A stretch of DNA of 64,000 bases, from positions 1,736,001 to 1,800,000 of the forward strand of contig CM065652.1 of assembly GCA_033220425.1 (NCBI GenBank), read 5' to 3'. Position numbers and translations under genes: made by a program. The stretch comes from Lepraria neglecta (lineage: Eukaryota; Ascomycota; Lecanoromycetes; Lecanorales; Stereocaulaceae). Shown one piece after another: positions 21,799 through 32,425 of the stretch (positions are counted from its first letter, which is position 1; each line of letters opens with the position of its first letter). Under the pieces are notes generated by a model. That model saw only the letters and a list, made by a program, of their open reading frames with translations. It ran no database searches and was not told the DNA's origin.

Positions 21799-23214
21799 GC
21801 TGAAACGTGCAATAATCATTATGCAATTCACTTGAAAGAGTGCTTAAGCTTAGAATAAGGCAGGAGCACAACATAGATGAAATATCTTGCATCACAAGCA
21901 GGAGCTTCCATGCTACACGTCACTAATATCGCTGCTTCAACATTCTTCTGCGTGTTTTGCGTTCCATGCCACTTTCTTGATTTTCTGCTTCGCCTGCCTA
22001 AGCCATCTCACTGGTCGATATTACTCGTTATGCCGCAAATCTGCATTCGGCAGACAAGAGACCTCTCTCGTCAAAAGAGCTGAGGTTGCATGGGACATGA
22101 CTCGCATTGCTGGACACTCATACGCTAATCGGACATCAGTTATCATCAATGGTCTTACAACCTTGGCAGAATTGCATAATGGTGATGCTCGGAACACTAA
22201 CCTGCATACTTTGCATATTCAATGCAGTGGATGTTCTTCCCCGCAATCAGTAACGAAATTAGGCGTGCTGCAATCGTGCAGCACCATGTCTTCGACCCCT
22301 CGAACAGTCCTCCTATCACGAGGATATTAGCAGGCACACTGCATCATATCGACGCTAGGAAGGGTCCCCGCACCGGCCTTTCCATGAGACGGGCCACGAT
22401 CCGCAGATTTTAGCCCAAAAAGCAGATTTCAACGTCACAAGCCGTTACAGCCGTTACATCCACACTAGAATGTTTTCATTCCATGAAAAACTTTAGCAAT
22501 CAATAATTACACGGCCATAGATCCGACACTGCAACAAAGTAGCAACTGCCGGTGTTTCTGCTCGGCTTGTCTTCATAGAAATGTCAGACACAATCGGAAT
22601 GTCTTTCACGTCTTTCATAGCGCGAACACTGCTTAGCAATTGTTATCATTGTGAAATCAAGTAGATGGTTCGTATACTGTTCTTAGGGATGCAGATCTTG
22701 TCAGTTTGCATTGGTTGGTTCATATTTACTGCTAGCCTAGCCAATCACACGACGTCTCAGCGCAGTGTGGAAGGAAAGCACGCTACGGACGTACCTTCGA
22801 TGCAACTTTATGGAATCTACCCTTCCTATCTCGGAGTATTTTAATTGGACCGCGAATCTGCATCTACGATCTAAATCTGCCTATCTTACAAGCGTACATG
22901 TCTAGCTCTACGTCTCGCTACCGACGTTGCTCCGGGCCTTTCCCTGCTAGGAAGCAATGTGGAGACGCTTGCTTTAGAGTTTCATATATTCGGCATACCC
23001 CTGATGATCTTCAAAGTTGCACTGTCCGTCTATAGCAATAATCCTCAGCTCGCCAATATCACAACGCACCTAGGCTAAACGAGCCTTCATCTTGTCATGC
23101 TCACAAACCATTAGCGAATGGGAGGAGAACGTGGGGCCTGTCAAGCGGAGGCACCATCCTCTTTTGATATCCCTGAAGCTTCAGGCAGGCTTCCATTACG
23201 CACAAATCGATGCT
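21799..23214. other. Intergenic, nothing recognised
   Basis: About 1.4 kb with only short open frames lacking family resemblance (for example plus-strand 21887-22330). No RNA gene or transposon end was identified. Confidence 0.45.
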
Positions 23215-23550
23215 CGATCTTCTCCTGGGACCAGGCTGTAAAAGGGGGAAAACGAGATTGACCGACCATCTCCTGCAACTAGGCTGTGAGAATGAGAAAA
23301 GCGAGGTTGACGCTTCAGTGAATGTGGTGCAAACCTGCCGTGGCCCACCTCGACGCTTGATCATCTCCTGCAACTAGGCCGTAAGAATGGAGGAGACGAC
23401 GTTGCCTTGACTTAAAACGGCAGAACTTGCGAAGAACCAACCGTTGCTCAACTCATTGCTCGATGCTCTCCTGCAACTAGGCTGTGAGAATGGAGGAGAC
23501 GACGTTGCCTTGGCTCAAGGAGGCAAAAGTTGCGAACACAAGTTGCGTCA
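23215..23550. repeat. Imperfect tandem repeat, set 1
   Basis: The phrase TCTCCTGCAACTAGGCTGTG or close variants recurs at about 23221, 23269, 23364 and 23467. The last two units also share the following GAATGGAGGAGACGACGTTG. Spacings are about 48, 95 and 103 bp, so the set grew by unequal steps. Units are too diverged and irregular for a CRISPR array, and this is a eukaryote. Confidence 0.8.
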
Positions 23551-23609
23551 GGCGTCCTTTTATGAACAAGAACCGAGGTTAGCAGTCAGAATTCTCAAGG
23601 AAAAGTGTG

Positions 23610-23950
23610 TACAATGACAACGTGTGGGACAATGTTTCGATGGCACGACGCTTCAGGCATCCATCCTGCTGATCGTCAGCGACTGAGGGCAAATGGACAG
23701 AAAGGATGAGTGGAGGACTATTTACAATGAGGACGTGTAGAGCCTCGTTGCTATAGCACGGTGCAGGAGGAACCCTATCGATCGTCGAAGACTGAAACTA
23801 AGCAGGTAGAAATCAACTGGGAGACTACGTGCAATGACGAGTTGTAGAACTTTTCGTTGCTATGGCACGGCCCAAAGACAACCCACTGATCGTCGATGAC
23901 TGGGTAAGCGCTTAGAAACCAACCGGAAGACAATGTACAATGACGACGTG
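23610..23950. repeat. Imperfect ~107-bp tandem repeat, set 2
   Basis: Units begin TACAATGACAACGTG (23610), TACAATGAGGACGTG (about 23723), TGCAATGACGAGTTG (about 23830) and TACAATGACGACGTG (about 23936), with periods near 113, 107 and 106 bp. Each full unit also contains a GCTATGGCACGG-like phrase and a GATCGTCGATGACTG-like phrase. The array ends about 70 bp before the TATA box of the secreted-peptide gene, so it is upstream promoter sequence. Confidence 0.82.
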
Positions 23951-24019
23951 CAAGAGCTAAGTTGTCAGTACTGTGGATCAGAAGGTATGCCGGAGAGCCG
24001 TAGGAGCTGGAGCAAAAGA

Positions 24020-24028
24020 TATATAAAG
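24020..24028 (+). promoter_or_regulatory. TATA box of the small secreted peptide gene
   Basis: TATATAAAG lies 131 bp upstream of the ATG at 24159, followed by a CA-rich leader typical of highly expressed fungal genes. Confidence 0.65.
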
Positions 24029-24158
24029 GGGACCGATTCCCTCGAAGATAAGAGCATCAACATCATCCTCAACACAACATCCTCAAACATCAACAATCAA
24101 AACAGCTTCATACCATCCAAACCCCTCCACAACAATCACTCAACTCCCCCAAGCAAAC

Positions 24159-24405
24159 ATGCAGTTCACACTCCTCATCCCAGTTCTCCTCGCCGCCATG
24201 GCCGCTGCCACTCCCACTGCCAACAACGCTCCAGCCGTCGTAGCCCGTGCGGCCGAAGGTTGCCCAGGCGGCGACGGTGCCGGTGCTTGCCCTACCAACT
24301 ATTTCCAAGTAAGTCACGATGAACCTTGGATGCAATGACTGCGGGTGCGAGACTGACATCAGTCAGTGCTTTGGACAATGCCAGCCATGCGGATCTGCAT
24401 GCTAA
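24159..24405 (+). CDS. Small cysteine-rich secreted protein (62 aa)
   Basis: CDS is join(24159..24308, 24367..24405), with a 58-bp intron (GTAAGT to TCAG, phase 0). The N-terminus is a signal peptide: MQFTLLIPVLLAAMAAATP, with likely cleavage after an Ala near residue 17-18. The mature part contains six cysteines: one in EGCPGG, one in GACPTN, then a C-terminal cluster of four spaced C-x3-C-x2-C-x3-C (CFGQCQPCGSAC), enough for three disulphides. The short propeptide-like stretch VVARAAEG could be trimmed by a Kex2-like protease, but no clear KR site is present. Six-cysteine secreted peptides of this size are typical of fungal effectors or antimicrobial peptides. I do not recognise the family. 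A strong TATA box and tandem repeats lie just upstream. Confidence 0.8.
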
Positions 24406-25304
24406 AGAAATGTTGGAGCAAGCAAGATTGAAAGGTGAGTGCATCAAGACAATGCTTTGTCCAAGGAGAGCTACAGACAGAACAAGGCTAAAGATTTTCT
24501 AAACAGGGAGATAGCCTCGAACTCATCATGGCTGAAAACACGAGCAGACATGACAATGGTGCGGGGAGCAGATTGGATCAGGCTGGGATAGGGTTTGCTG
24601 CAGCAGGTACTGTTCGGTGGCTCATTGCTTGACTGTCTTTATCTTGGAAGTTTGATATGTATGACGCTCGTTAGGTATATGAATTGGGCATGATATTTTC
24701 TGTGCCTATGCGCTGTGCTGCTGCTTTCTATACATACTCTGATGCTTTCAACACACCGAACAGACTATCGTGCAATCGAGAACAGTAGGTTGAACCCCCG
24801 ACTTCCCTATTCGTAGAAGATCGGTGGGTATCACAGTGGGGCTCTTGATGGTTACGGCATCAGATTCTCCCCCTACGTGATTCGCTGAGTCGTATAAAAG
24901 GACGAACATAAAGGATCAAGACGCCGATCAGTTGCGATGTAGTGACGACAGCCATTGACCTTATAATTTTGGAGCCCGATGAACAAAGTATGACTTGTTG
25001 CCGAAATGGGCCGATACGTGACGAGCGCATATAGCCTCCTCCCGCCCATGGGATTCCATGACTTCCTCACACTGGGTAACGGTTCTTTAAAATCTTCAGG
25101 GCCATCATGCATATATACAAGGCTCCTCTCCACATTCCAACCTAAGAGCCAGTAAGGTTAAAATACAGCTGCACGAAAAATGATAGGAGTGCTCGTATAA
25201 TAAAGCGCTTGCGCGGCAATCGGACAGATAATAGACGGCCATCTGACTCAGCTATGAAGCCCTAGGGCTCGTCTATGCTTCTTCCATTATCGATTCCAAA
25301 AGGT
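24406..25304. other. Intergenic, nothing recognised
   Basis: Contains the 3' UTR of the secreted-peptide gene and otherwise no supported gene. Short open frames, such as the minus strand at 24873-25133, lack family resemblance. Confidence 0.45.
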
Positions 25305-25690
25305 GAGAAGATGCGGAGAAGATACGGAGGATAGATGGCGGAGAAGATGCGGAAGATATGCGGAGAATCTGTGGATGGCGGAAAAGATGCGGAAGATATG
25401 TGGAGGATAGTTAGATAGCGGGAAAGATGCGGAAAAGATGCGTAGGATAGTTAGATAGCGGGAAAGATATAGAGATGTAGAGAATGTGTGGATTGTGGGG
25501 AAAATGCGGAGAAGATGCGGAGGATAGTTAGATAGCGGGAAAGATATAGAGATGTAGAGAATGTGTGGATTGCGGAAAAAATGCGGAAAATGCGTAGATG
25601 GTGGGATGGCAGAGAAGATGCGGAAGATATGCGGAGAATCTATGGATGGCGGGAAAGATGCGGAAGACATGCGGAAGATTAGTAGATAGC
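25305..25690. repeat. Purine-rich minisatellite
   Basis: A run of short degenerate units built from GATGCGGA, AGATATGCGGAGAAT and GGATAGTTAGATAGCGGGAA repeats for about 385 bp. One longer composite unit (GGATAGTTAGATAGCGGGAA followed by AGATATAGAGATGTAGAGAA) occurs twice, near 25446 and 25522. A long minus-strand open frame over it (rich in Phe, Ser and Pro) is a by-product of the repeat. Confidence 0.85.
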
Positions 25691-26171
25691 GGGAGCCGAG
25701 TGGAGCTATGGGTCTTGTAGAATGACTTAGTCCTGAAACAAAACCTTTGGCACCATCTAGTAACGTTGTCTTGGGAGCTGAGTGGGTATGCAGGTACAAG
25801 GGAGTTAGCATGATGACCAGTATCGGTAGGGTCAAGGTATCTTGCAAACGGGTCCCTTTATAGGCTTGAACGATGATCAATGGCAACAAAAGTATTCGTG
25901 AAGAACTCGTTAGATAAGTGAATGACTCTCTCCCTTCAACATGTTCCAGCAGACCATATCCTCCTTACTGTAACGACAGATGGATACATGACAAGAAATC
26001 GAGCATATGATAGGGGTAATGACTGTGTGGAGTACCAAAAAGGAGCGCAAAACACGTCGTTGAGAACGCAAATTACACGGTAATGAAAGTCCACCGTCAT
26101 CTGAACATAGCCTTCTTCCTTCAAACCCCCACATGATATCGGGACTATCCTCTTTGACAAGGCCCTATCCC
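25691..26171. other. Intergenic downstream of zinc-finger gene A
   Basis: No gene was recognised. It presumably contains the 3' UTR of gene A. Confidence 0.45.
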
Positions 26172-27051
26172 TTAGGCAGCACGCGGCTTTGGCTCGATTG
26201 CCTGGAAAGCTTTGCCAGGCAGCTTCCCTTCGTGAACATTCTTGTAGTGGCTTTTGAGCTTGTCCTTTCGTGCGAAGCCGTTTTCGCCACCGTATTTACA
26301 GCCAAGCACCTGGCAGGGGAACCTCGGAGGGTTTTCGCAATGTTTCGTTAGATAGTGACGTACCAGATCAGCTTGGCGCTTAGTATTGAAATGGCAGTGC
26401 TGCTCGAGGCACCTGTATCGCTCAGACGCTACGGAGGAAGGGTTCTGGCCGACGATGTATTTGGCGTGGCCAATTAGGTGCTCGAAGAAATCACGACCTC
26501 CGTAATGACCAGGTCGACAAGTCAAACGGCAGCTCGGGATCGGGCATTGCCACTCGTTCGACATCCAAATTCGTGATGGAGATTTGTACATGCAACCGAT
26601 ACATTCACACACTTTGCTAGTATCCAAAGCCGGAGAAGAACCCTTGGTCGGTAGGGTAGCTTGATGCTCTGGGGGCGATTGCCGCTGGGCTGAACCGAGT
26701 ACTGCAGGGTTTGGTTCGTAGTGTGCTTGATGCTCCAAGGATGCGGCTCCTATATGCGCAATATGATCTCCATTGATTGCATCGTGTTCAACTGGAACCG
26801 GCCACACTGTTGTCGCCTGTGATGTCTGAAGCCATGGGTCTTGAGGTGGGCCCTCATCCATTGGACGTCCAATTACGTCTGCGCTATCATCCTGAAGCTG
26901 CAGCGGTCCCACGTTCCTGATTTGCCCTTTTGTCAGCCAATAAAAAAAAACCTTACTCGGTTGCCCCGCCATTAGCGTCAACCTCCGGCGGCATGTTCAA
27001 AAGGTCGTCGAAACCGAACGGCTTGCTCCAATCATAGCTGTTGCCCTCCAT
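26172..27051 (-). CDS. C2H2 zinc-finger family protein A
   Basis: CDS is complement(join(26172..26916, 26957..27051)), 279 aa. Exon 1 encodes a short acidic-aromatic segment, MEGNSYDWSKPFGFDDLLNM, like a transactivation motif. The 40-bp phase-2 intron has the family layout: GTAAGG, nine T, ATTGGCTGAC (branch site), GGGC, then CAG. Exon 2 encodes a variable linker, the CxCx2C element (VCECIGC), a C-x4-C (CPIPSC) followed by histidines, finger 1 (CLEQHC ... HYLTKH, C-x4-C-x12-H-x4-H), finger 2 (CQVLGC ... HYKNVH, C-x4-C-x16-H-x4-H) and the family tail EGKLPGKAFQAIEPKP. All zinc ligands are present. A nuclear DNA-binding role is inferred. It is the first of six same-strand family genes that keep the two-exon layout. 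Confidence 0.88.
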
Positions 27052-27091
27052 TTCGGCGTGCGTCGGATCGGCAGGTGCGGTGTGAGGTGAT

Positions 27092-27237
27092 GCGTTGGCA
27101 GCGCCCCACTAATGTGAGGCTGAGGGAAGAGGGCAAATGGCCAATGAAAGCTGGGAAATATGGGTGTTCCGTGGGCAAAATTCAGCGGGAAGGAGGAAGG
27201 TCCAACGTGGGAAAGAAGAGTCCTTTATGTATTTGCA
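27092..27237 (-). promoter_or_regulatory. Family upstream box and TATA-like element of gene A
   Basis: GCGTTGGCAGCGCC (plus-strand spelling, 27092 onward) lies about 41-55 bp before the ATG. CTTTATGTATTTGC (27223-27237; sense strand GCAAATACATAAAG) lies about 172-186 bp before it. Both have counterparts at similar places before genes C, F and G; B has the box only. Confidence 0.6.
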
Positions 27238-28086
27238 AGAGCCTAGCGCCAATGACCCTGAAGGGCCTTTTCGGGTCTTTGCCGATACGCTAAGCTGAAT
27301 ACTTTCCGCCATACCATCTGTACTGTTCTTGATCCCTTGCTTGACGCTCAAGGCTCGGGTGGGCAGTCACCTGGAACATATGACCAGGTATACCGGTTTT
27401 CTCTCTTCATGATAGCCATTAGGCGAAACATCCTGTGAGTGCCAAGAGTCTCGATGTAGCCAAGATGTCTTACACGGCATTTCGACAACGACAACCCACG
27501 CTAGAAACCCAACGAGATTACATCGGTCTGAAGCTACAGCAGTTCAGCGTTAGCCTCGTATTGTGAATAGCGAGAGGTTGAGCTGTCTTTGTTTAATACC
27601 TTTAGACCACGTTATTGAAGTGCCGATTCTCCTCCATTATGATGACATAAGAAGTGTTGTGGTTTCTCATGCACCGTTTTTGCGAGGAAAATTGATACTC
27701 AACGGCTTCGAAGCTACACAGCACAATAAAACATAGAAATAATTTAATGTTCTTGATTTTGAGAGTTCACAAAGATCTAAAGAAGAGTTTGGTCAATCGC
27801 GAGTTGAGTGAAATGACTGTGCAATCAGGAATCCAAAGTCTCGCAAGGCTCAGCCTGAGACGAGTGCCCTACAGAGTGGCGAACTCATGTGTATCGAGAC
27901 TTCACTTACTCAGTCGCCTTGCACATAAAACATTTCTTCCTCCCTAGTTCTTGTATTCATCAACATCAAAAACACTCAAGTGGTCTATGCACAACTGAGG
28001 AACTGCCTGGACAGGCCAACATCCCACCGCAATACCATCAAGGCCTTCAGAATCACCGAGCTACTTTTCTTCAACACCCCGCTACC
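27238..28086. other. Intergenic, divergent promoters of gene A and a small membrane protein
   Basis: No gene was recognised. The 3' part contains GCACATAAAACATTTC (27921 onward), a weak TATA-like sequence about 160 bp before the ATG at 28087. Confidence 0.45.
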
Positions 28087-28392
28087 ATGCCTCTCATCAC
28101 CAACACGGACAATGTCAACAGCACCAATTCATACCACGAATTTACCTTGAGTGGCATACCAGCCGACATAACAAACTTCTACAAAGCGTTCTTTCAAGGG
28201 GTACCAACAGTCATAGTAGCCATACTCGAACTCGTTATCGGCATTGCCATCACCCCTGCAATCGTGGTATTTTTCGTGCTCCTGGTACATCTGGTCGTTA
28301 CCAAGGTCTGGCCCTTCTTCACGAATTTCAAGCGGGCTTGGGGCATCGAGGGGAGAGAGGCGCGACACAGGTATATGAAATTGAGGAATTGA
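28087..28392 (+). CDS. Small membrane protein, 101 aa, unknown family
   Basis: A single exon starts at an ATG in good context (GCTACCATGC). The N-terminal 30 residues are polar (MPLITNTDNVNSTNSYHEF). A long hydrophobic stretch (VPTVIVAILELVIGIAITPA, continuing VVFFVLLVHLVVTKVWPFF, about residues 39-78) is long enough for two membrane helices. A basic tail follows, FKRAWGIEGREARHRYMKLR, which suggests the C-terminus lies in the cytosol. The frame is open upstream, but the ATG at 28087 fits the hydropathy best. No family was recognised. It lies between zinc-finger genes A and B, on the opposite strand. Confidence 0.6.
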   Translation: MPLITNTDNVNSTNSYHEFTLSGIPADITNFYKAFFQGVPTVIVAILELVIGIAITPAIVVFFVLLVHLVVTKVWPFFTNFKRAWGIEGREARHRYMKLRN

Positions 28393-29250
28393 GATTCTGA
28401 AGGGGGCAGGACAGGTAGTGGCCAGGCAGATGGCGTGACTGGTGAGGCGAACATGTCCTGTTGGCGACGAGTGGGGGAAGTGATGGTGCTGATGCTTTGT
28501 TAGCAAGGACTGGGTGAGAGATATCAAGGAGAGGGCAGAGAAGACTTAGAAGGGTAGCTTTACCCACGCAAGAGGGTAGGTGTACTTTTGCGTCTTGTTC
28601 TATCTTGAATTTATGAGGACTCCTAGCACAAGTGCCCTTTCTCTTGAGCACAAGACGGCATTTTGATACCTTCAACGTTGAAAGACTCTCAGACCGAGCT
28701 CGGCCGGCTTACGAGCTTTGCGGAAAATGCTCCATACTCATTTGGAACTTCTGGAATTTGGGGAAGTCATAATTGATGTTACTACGAAGAATTCGCCTGG
28801 ATACGCTTGAGCAGTGCTGGCTATGGTCATGTAATAGCTTGGGCTTCGGGGATAGCTAATTTAAGAAAGTCTCGTAGGATGAAATAATTTTAATCTCTAA
28901 CACCAAGCTCAGAGAGTCACTTCATCCGACGTGATGAATTATTATGTAAATTTACAAACGTGCGGGAAGTTGACAAACACAATGTTGGACTAAGTTATTA
29001 ACTGTTGAAAGGCAAGAAAGCGGATTTAAGACGGAGGAACGAAACATGAATGAGGTAATGAATGTCAAAACCTAATAGGGCTTATATCAATCAAGGGAAA
29101 AAGGAAACATTTGCTGGGGTAATGACCGTTTGAAGCCCTTCTCACACATCCCTTTCGCTTTGTAAACTCAGACTGGGCGAATACTCAGCCATCTTCTCGA
29201 CCTAGGTTTAGTCGTTTGCAATATGACCCAGACCCAACTCACCCAGCGAC
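28393..29250. other. Intergenic, AT-rich
   Basis: The region from about 28850 to 29110 is AT-rich with no readable frame. The lower part contains overlapping short frames without family resemblance. It ends at the stop of zinc-finger gene B. Confidence 0.4.
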
Positions 29251-30225
29251 TCATTTTGTGCCTGCGAGTAGCTGATAGCCAAGCTGCTCGATCATTCCTT
29301 GAGCGTCGCGCACGATCGGGTAGGTCGCATGGAATCTTTGGCCAGGCAGGCCATCTTTCTTCTCATGCATGTTCTTCCAATGACTCTTCAACTTGTCCTT
29401 GCGGGGGAAGCCATTTTCGCCACCGTACTTGCATCCAATGACTGAGCAAGGATACTTGGTCTTATTGATGCAATGCCTGGAGCTGTAGTGGCGCTTCAGG
29501 TCTGCAAACTTTGCCGTAGCAGTCTGGCAGTTTTTCTCTGTGCATACGTATTTCCCAGCTTTTCGGAAGTGGTTCTTCTCATGGTCGAGGCAAGTCGAAG
29601 TTCCGATGACGGTGCTGGAGTCCTTGGCAAAGTACTGGCGGCAACCTGGGAGGCGACAAGGGTATTGTGGCCATTTCTTGTGCCTCGCGTCGCCTACGGA
29701 GAGACAGACGATGCAAGAACAACGTTTGCCAATCCCTGGCGCAGATGACATGGTAGACATAGGGGCAGCACCGGGCTGGCCAGGAAGAAGACTCAAGTCC
29801 ATAGCAGCCACTGGAGGCTCAGGAGAACCAGCGGCAATGGAGCCTTGGCTATTATTATGATTGGCACCGAACGAGAGATGATTCACAAAATTGACTGCAG
29901 TGGATGAATTCTCATATCCACAGGGGGTGTTGCAACCTATGGGGTGGCTAGTGGGAGGATCGGCTGGGTAAGACTCTGAATAATTGGCATACTGTTGATC
30001 CTGGAAACCCTGCAATGTGCCCATTGGAAAATCGGGCCAAGCTTTATGTGCAGCGGTCTGCCACACCCTTTCACTGCGGCGCCCTCTCGTCAGCCGCTAA
30101 AAAAAAACTTACGCAGCTTGTGCGCCCTGCATATTAACGTCAGCGAACGGCATTTCGGACGAGGCAGGAAGAGAGCCGAAATCGAAGTCGAAGAAGTCGG
30201 GCCAGTCAGCAACGTCGTTGGCCAT
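29251..30225 (-). CDS. C2H2 zinc-finger family protein B
   Basis: CDS is complement(join(29251..30073, 30113..30225)), 311 aa. Exon 1 opens MANDVADWPDFFDFDFGSLP and ends near MQGAQA, a phrase shared with C and G. The 39-bp intron reads GTAAG, a run of nine T, AGCGGCTGAC, GGGC, CGCAG, in phase 2. Exon 2 has a long polar linker, the CxCx2C element (CSCIVC), CRLPGC with following histidines, finger 1 (CTEKNC ... HYSSRH) and finger 2 (CSVIGCKYGGENGFPRKDKL, then SHWKNMH). The C-terminal tail after PGQRF is longer than in the paralogues and ends EQLGYQLLAGTK. An upstream in-frame ATG (MAFPPASQD) exists, but alignment with the other exon 1 sequences favours MANDVADW. Confidence 0.88.
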
Positions 30226-30277
30226 GTCGAATGCAATGTCTTGGCTTGCAGGTGGGAAGGCCATTTGGTTGTTCGAT

Positions 30278-30294
30278 GCGTTGGCACTGCTGCG
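30278..30294 (-). promoter_or_regulatory. Family upstream box of gene B
   Basis: GCGTTGGCACTGCTGCG (plus-strand spelling) lies 53-69 bp before the ATG at 30225. It matches the boxes before genes C, F and G in sequence and distance. The TATA-like partner is less clear here. Confidence 0.6.
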
Positions 30295-31381
30295 CTGGAG
30301 TCGGTCAGACGAGGGTTGGGAGTAGATGGTTGCGATTTGGTGTGATTGAATCTGCAAAACGTCTTTCAAGTCACTGGGAGAGCTAGTGATACTTATGTTT
30401 CTTTTGACATGTCGGGAAGACGCTTCAGTTAGCCTGAACATTATCGGCTGGGAAGGGGGTGCGCGCCCTCTTGGCTTGCAGATGGGAAGGGCGTGGTAGT
30501 GCTGTAGTACGTCAGACTCTCCTGCACATGTTGCAGACTTTGGCGATATGATATGTCAAAGGGTATGGAATTATTGACGACCCTGTCGAACTGTACTCTA
30601 CCGTATTCTGGAGTTCCAATCGAACGCGGGTTCTGTCAAGAAATCTTTGAGCGGAGCTGTTGGGTAGAAACATTGACGTCAAAGGCAAATCAGTCTCTAT
30701 GTGCCATGTAACTTACTACCCTTGCTATAATCTGACTGCGTCCAATCGTGAAGGTGGAGTGAGAAGTGGGTGAAGTGTGTTTGGCATTTTCGTTTCTTGG
30801 CATGTTTCTCTCTTGTCAGTGTATACGCCTTGATTCTACCACTACAGCAAACCTCAAAACATGAGATAGCGCAGTGTAAGTAGGAGTGGCTCAGGCTGTT
30901 CTCGTCCTGGTCAGGCTGGGATTACGCGTAATCATTGCCGTGATGGCGGTCGAAGTCGGATTCAATGGGCGGTGTGGACTGTGGCCCAAGCACGATAATT
31001 CAGAGTGTTTGACCATTTGATTCGCGCTGGGAGATCTGGTACTTGCAAATGGTAGAGGAATAATAATGTGAGTCTCTTGGCTTGGCTAACAGCATTGGTA
31101 GCAGAGTGTGTGGGTCTTGTTCTTCAATTGTAGATAGCGATTGCTTGCTACAAGTCGGTCTAATTGCCCTTTCCTTCAAGGAACATAAGTCTCTACCTAG
31201 TGCACTTTCCCATCATATGAAAGAACGTGAAGACACGAGAAAATGAACGCAAAGTAGATGTACATGAGATAAGGACCGTATTGTTCAACAGTAAAGAAAC
31301 CATGTCGCCAGGATCCACAACGTCCACCAGCGTCCAACATATGAGCTTGTCGCATGACAAATCACCCCCGCCGAGCAATTT
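30295..31381. other. Intergenic between zinc-finger genes B and C
   Basis: About 1.1 kb with no recognised gene. It should contain the promoter of B and the 3' UTR of C. Confidence 0.45.
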
Positions 31382-32211
31382 TCAAGCATCACCTTTTGGC
31401 TTCGGCTGGATTGTTTGCTCTGCCTTGCCCGGTGTAGTCTTTCCTGTATGGACGGCCTTGTAATGGCTCTTAAGTTTGTCGGCACGAGTAAAACCTTTTT
31501 CATGGTACTGGCATCCAATCACCTGGCATAGAAACTTCTGGGTTTCTTGCAATGCTTGCCTTTGTAGTGTCGGCGAAGATCGGAGAGCCGCTTGGTGGAG
31601 AAAGTACAGTGATCTTCGAGGCAATGAAGTCTTCCGTTGCGTTCGAAATGCGTCGTCTCGTGAGGAACCCATCTATGAGTTCCCTTATTGCAATCCGGGA
31701 AGCGGCATACCCTACCTTGGTCCCTCTTGAAACTACCTATCTTGAGGCAGGCTATACAAGAACATTTTGCTGCGTGATTGGGAGCCGAATCCTGGGAAGC
31801 TGCAGCGCAGTCAACGATGGGCATCTTTTCAGCATGAATGTGTGGCTGCCCAAGATCTTCAGTGACGTGGTTTGGATCTTCGTTCCTAAAACCGGTACTC
31901 GTACCAGAGCCGAAGCTTGTCGCAGATGGAGGCGGTCCCCGTACAGGAGTAGTGCCTTGAGGTTGACCATCTGTCATGGCGTATCCGGATGAGGCAGTGG
32001 CGCTAGGCAGAAATCTTGGAAGCCCATGCGGATCATACCACAGCCCCCCGAATTCGGTGTCGGGCGTGAAGTTCTGTCCGCTTCTCCTCTCCCCGCCCCT
32101 TGGTCAGCCAGTAAAAAAAACTTACAACGCCTCCGCGCCCTGCATGTAAGCGGCGTCAAAAAAGCTTGGATTGAAGTCGATATTGCTCCAATCAATTCCG
32201 TCGTTTTCCAT
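31382..32211 (-). pseudogene. C2H2 zinc-finger family copy C, one frameshift
   Basis: The architecture is complete: exon 1 (32126..32211, MENDGIDWSNIDFNPSFF, then MQGAEAL), a 39-bp family intron (GTAAG, eight T, ACTGGCTGAC, GGGC, GAGAG), and exon 2 from 32086. Exon 2 encodes the CxCx2C element (CSCIAC), CRFPDC, finger 1 (CLEDHC ... HYKGKH) and finger 2 (CQVIGCQYHEKGFTRADKL, SHYKAVH) with the family tail. A single-base loss between HCKKP and the KFLCQVIGC segment shifts the frame (about 31535-31550), so finger 2 lies in another frame and translation stops early. Everything else is well preserved, so the lesion is recent or could be a sequencing error. Finger 1 with the N-terminal parts could still be made. 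Confidence 0.85.
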
Positions 32212-32265
32212 ATCGGCAATAATCCAGCGGCGTTAGCGTGTAGAAGGGGCGGCCTGGTGTTGGGT

Positions 32266-32425
32266 GTATTGGCAGTGCAGCGCTAGGTCGGCGAGGCTGA
32301 ACAATCGATATTTGGGTTGAGGATTTGCAGCCAATTGGGGATGCCGATCGGTGAGATTTCGTAGGGAGGACGGTAGGAAAAGCCTGAAATTGCGCTGGGG
32401 AAGAGGGTTGCTTATGTAGATTTGC
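32266..32425 (-). promoter_or_regulatory. Family upstream box and TATA-like element of gene C
   Basis: GTATTGGCAGTGCAGCGCT (32266-32284) lies 55-73 bp before the ATG, and TTGCTTATGTAGATTTGCTG (32408-32427) about 200 bp before it. They match the elements before F and G. Confidence 0.6.

Noticed and set aside
21887-22330. Plus-strand open frame of 147 codons
   Set aside because: No recognisable domain or signal; overlapping frames of similar length exist and the area has no other sign of coding.
23215-23950. Repeats resembling a CRISPR array
   Set aside because: Units are long, imperfect and contiguous rather than identical short repeats with unique spacers, and all neighbouring genes are eukaryotic.
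25287-25889. Long minus-strand open frame of 200 codons
   Set aside because: Most of it is the translation of the purine-rich minisatellite; the Phe/Ser/Pro periodicity follows the repeat unit.
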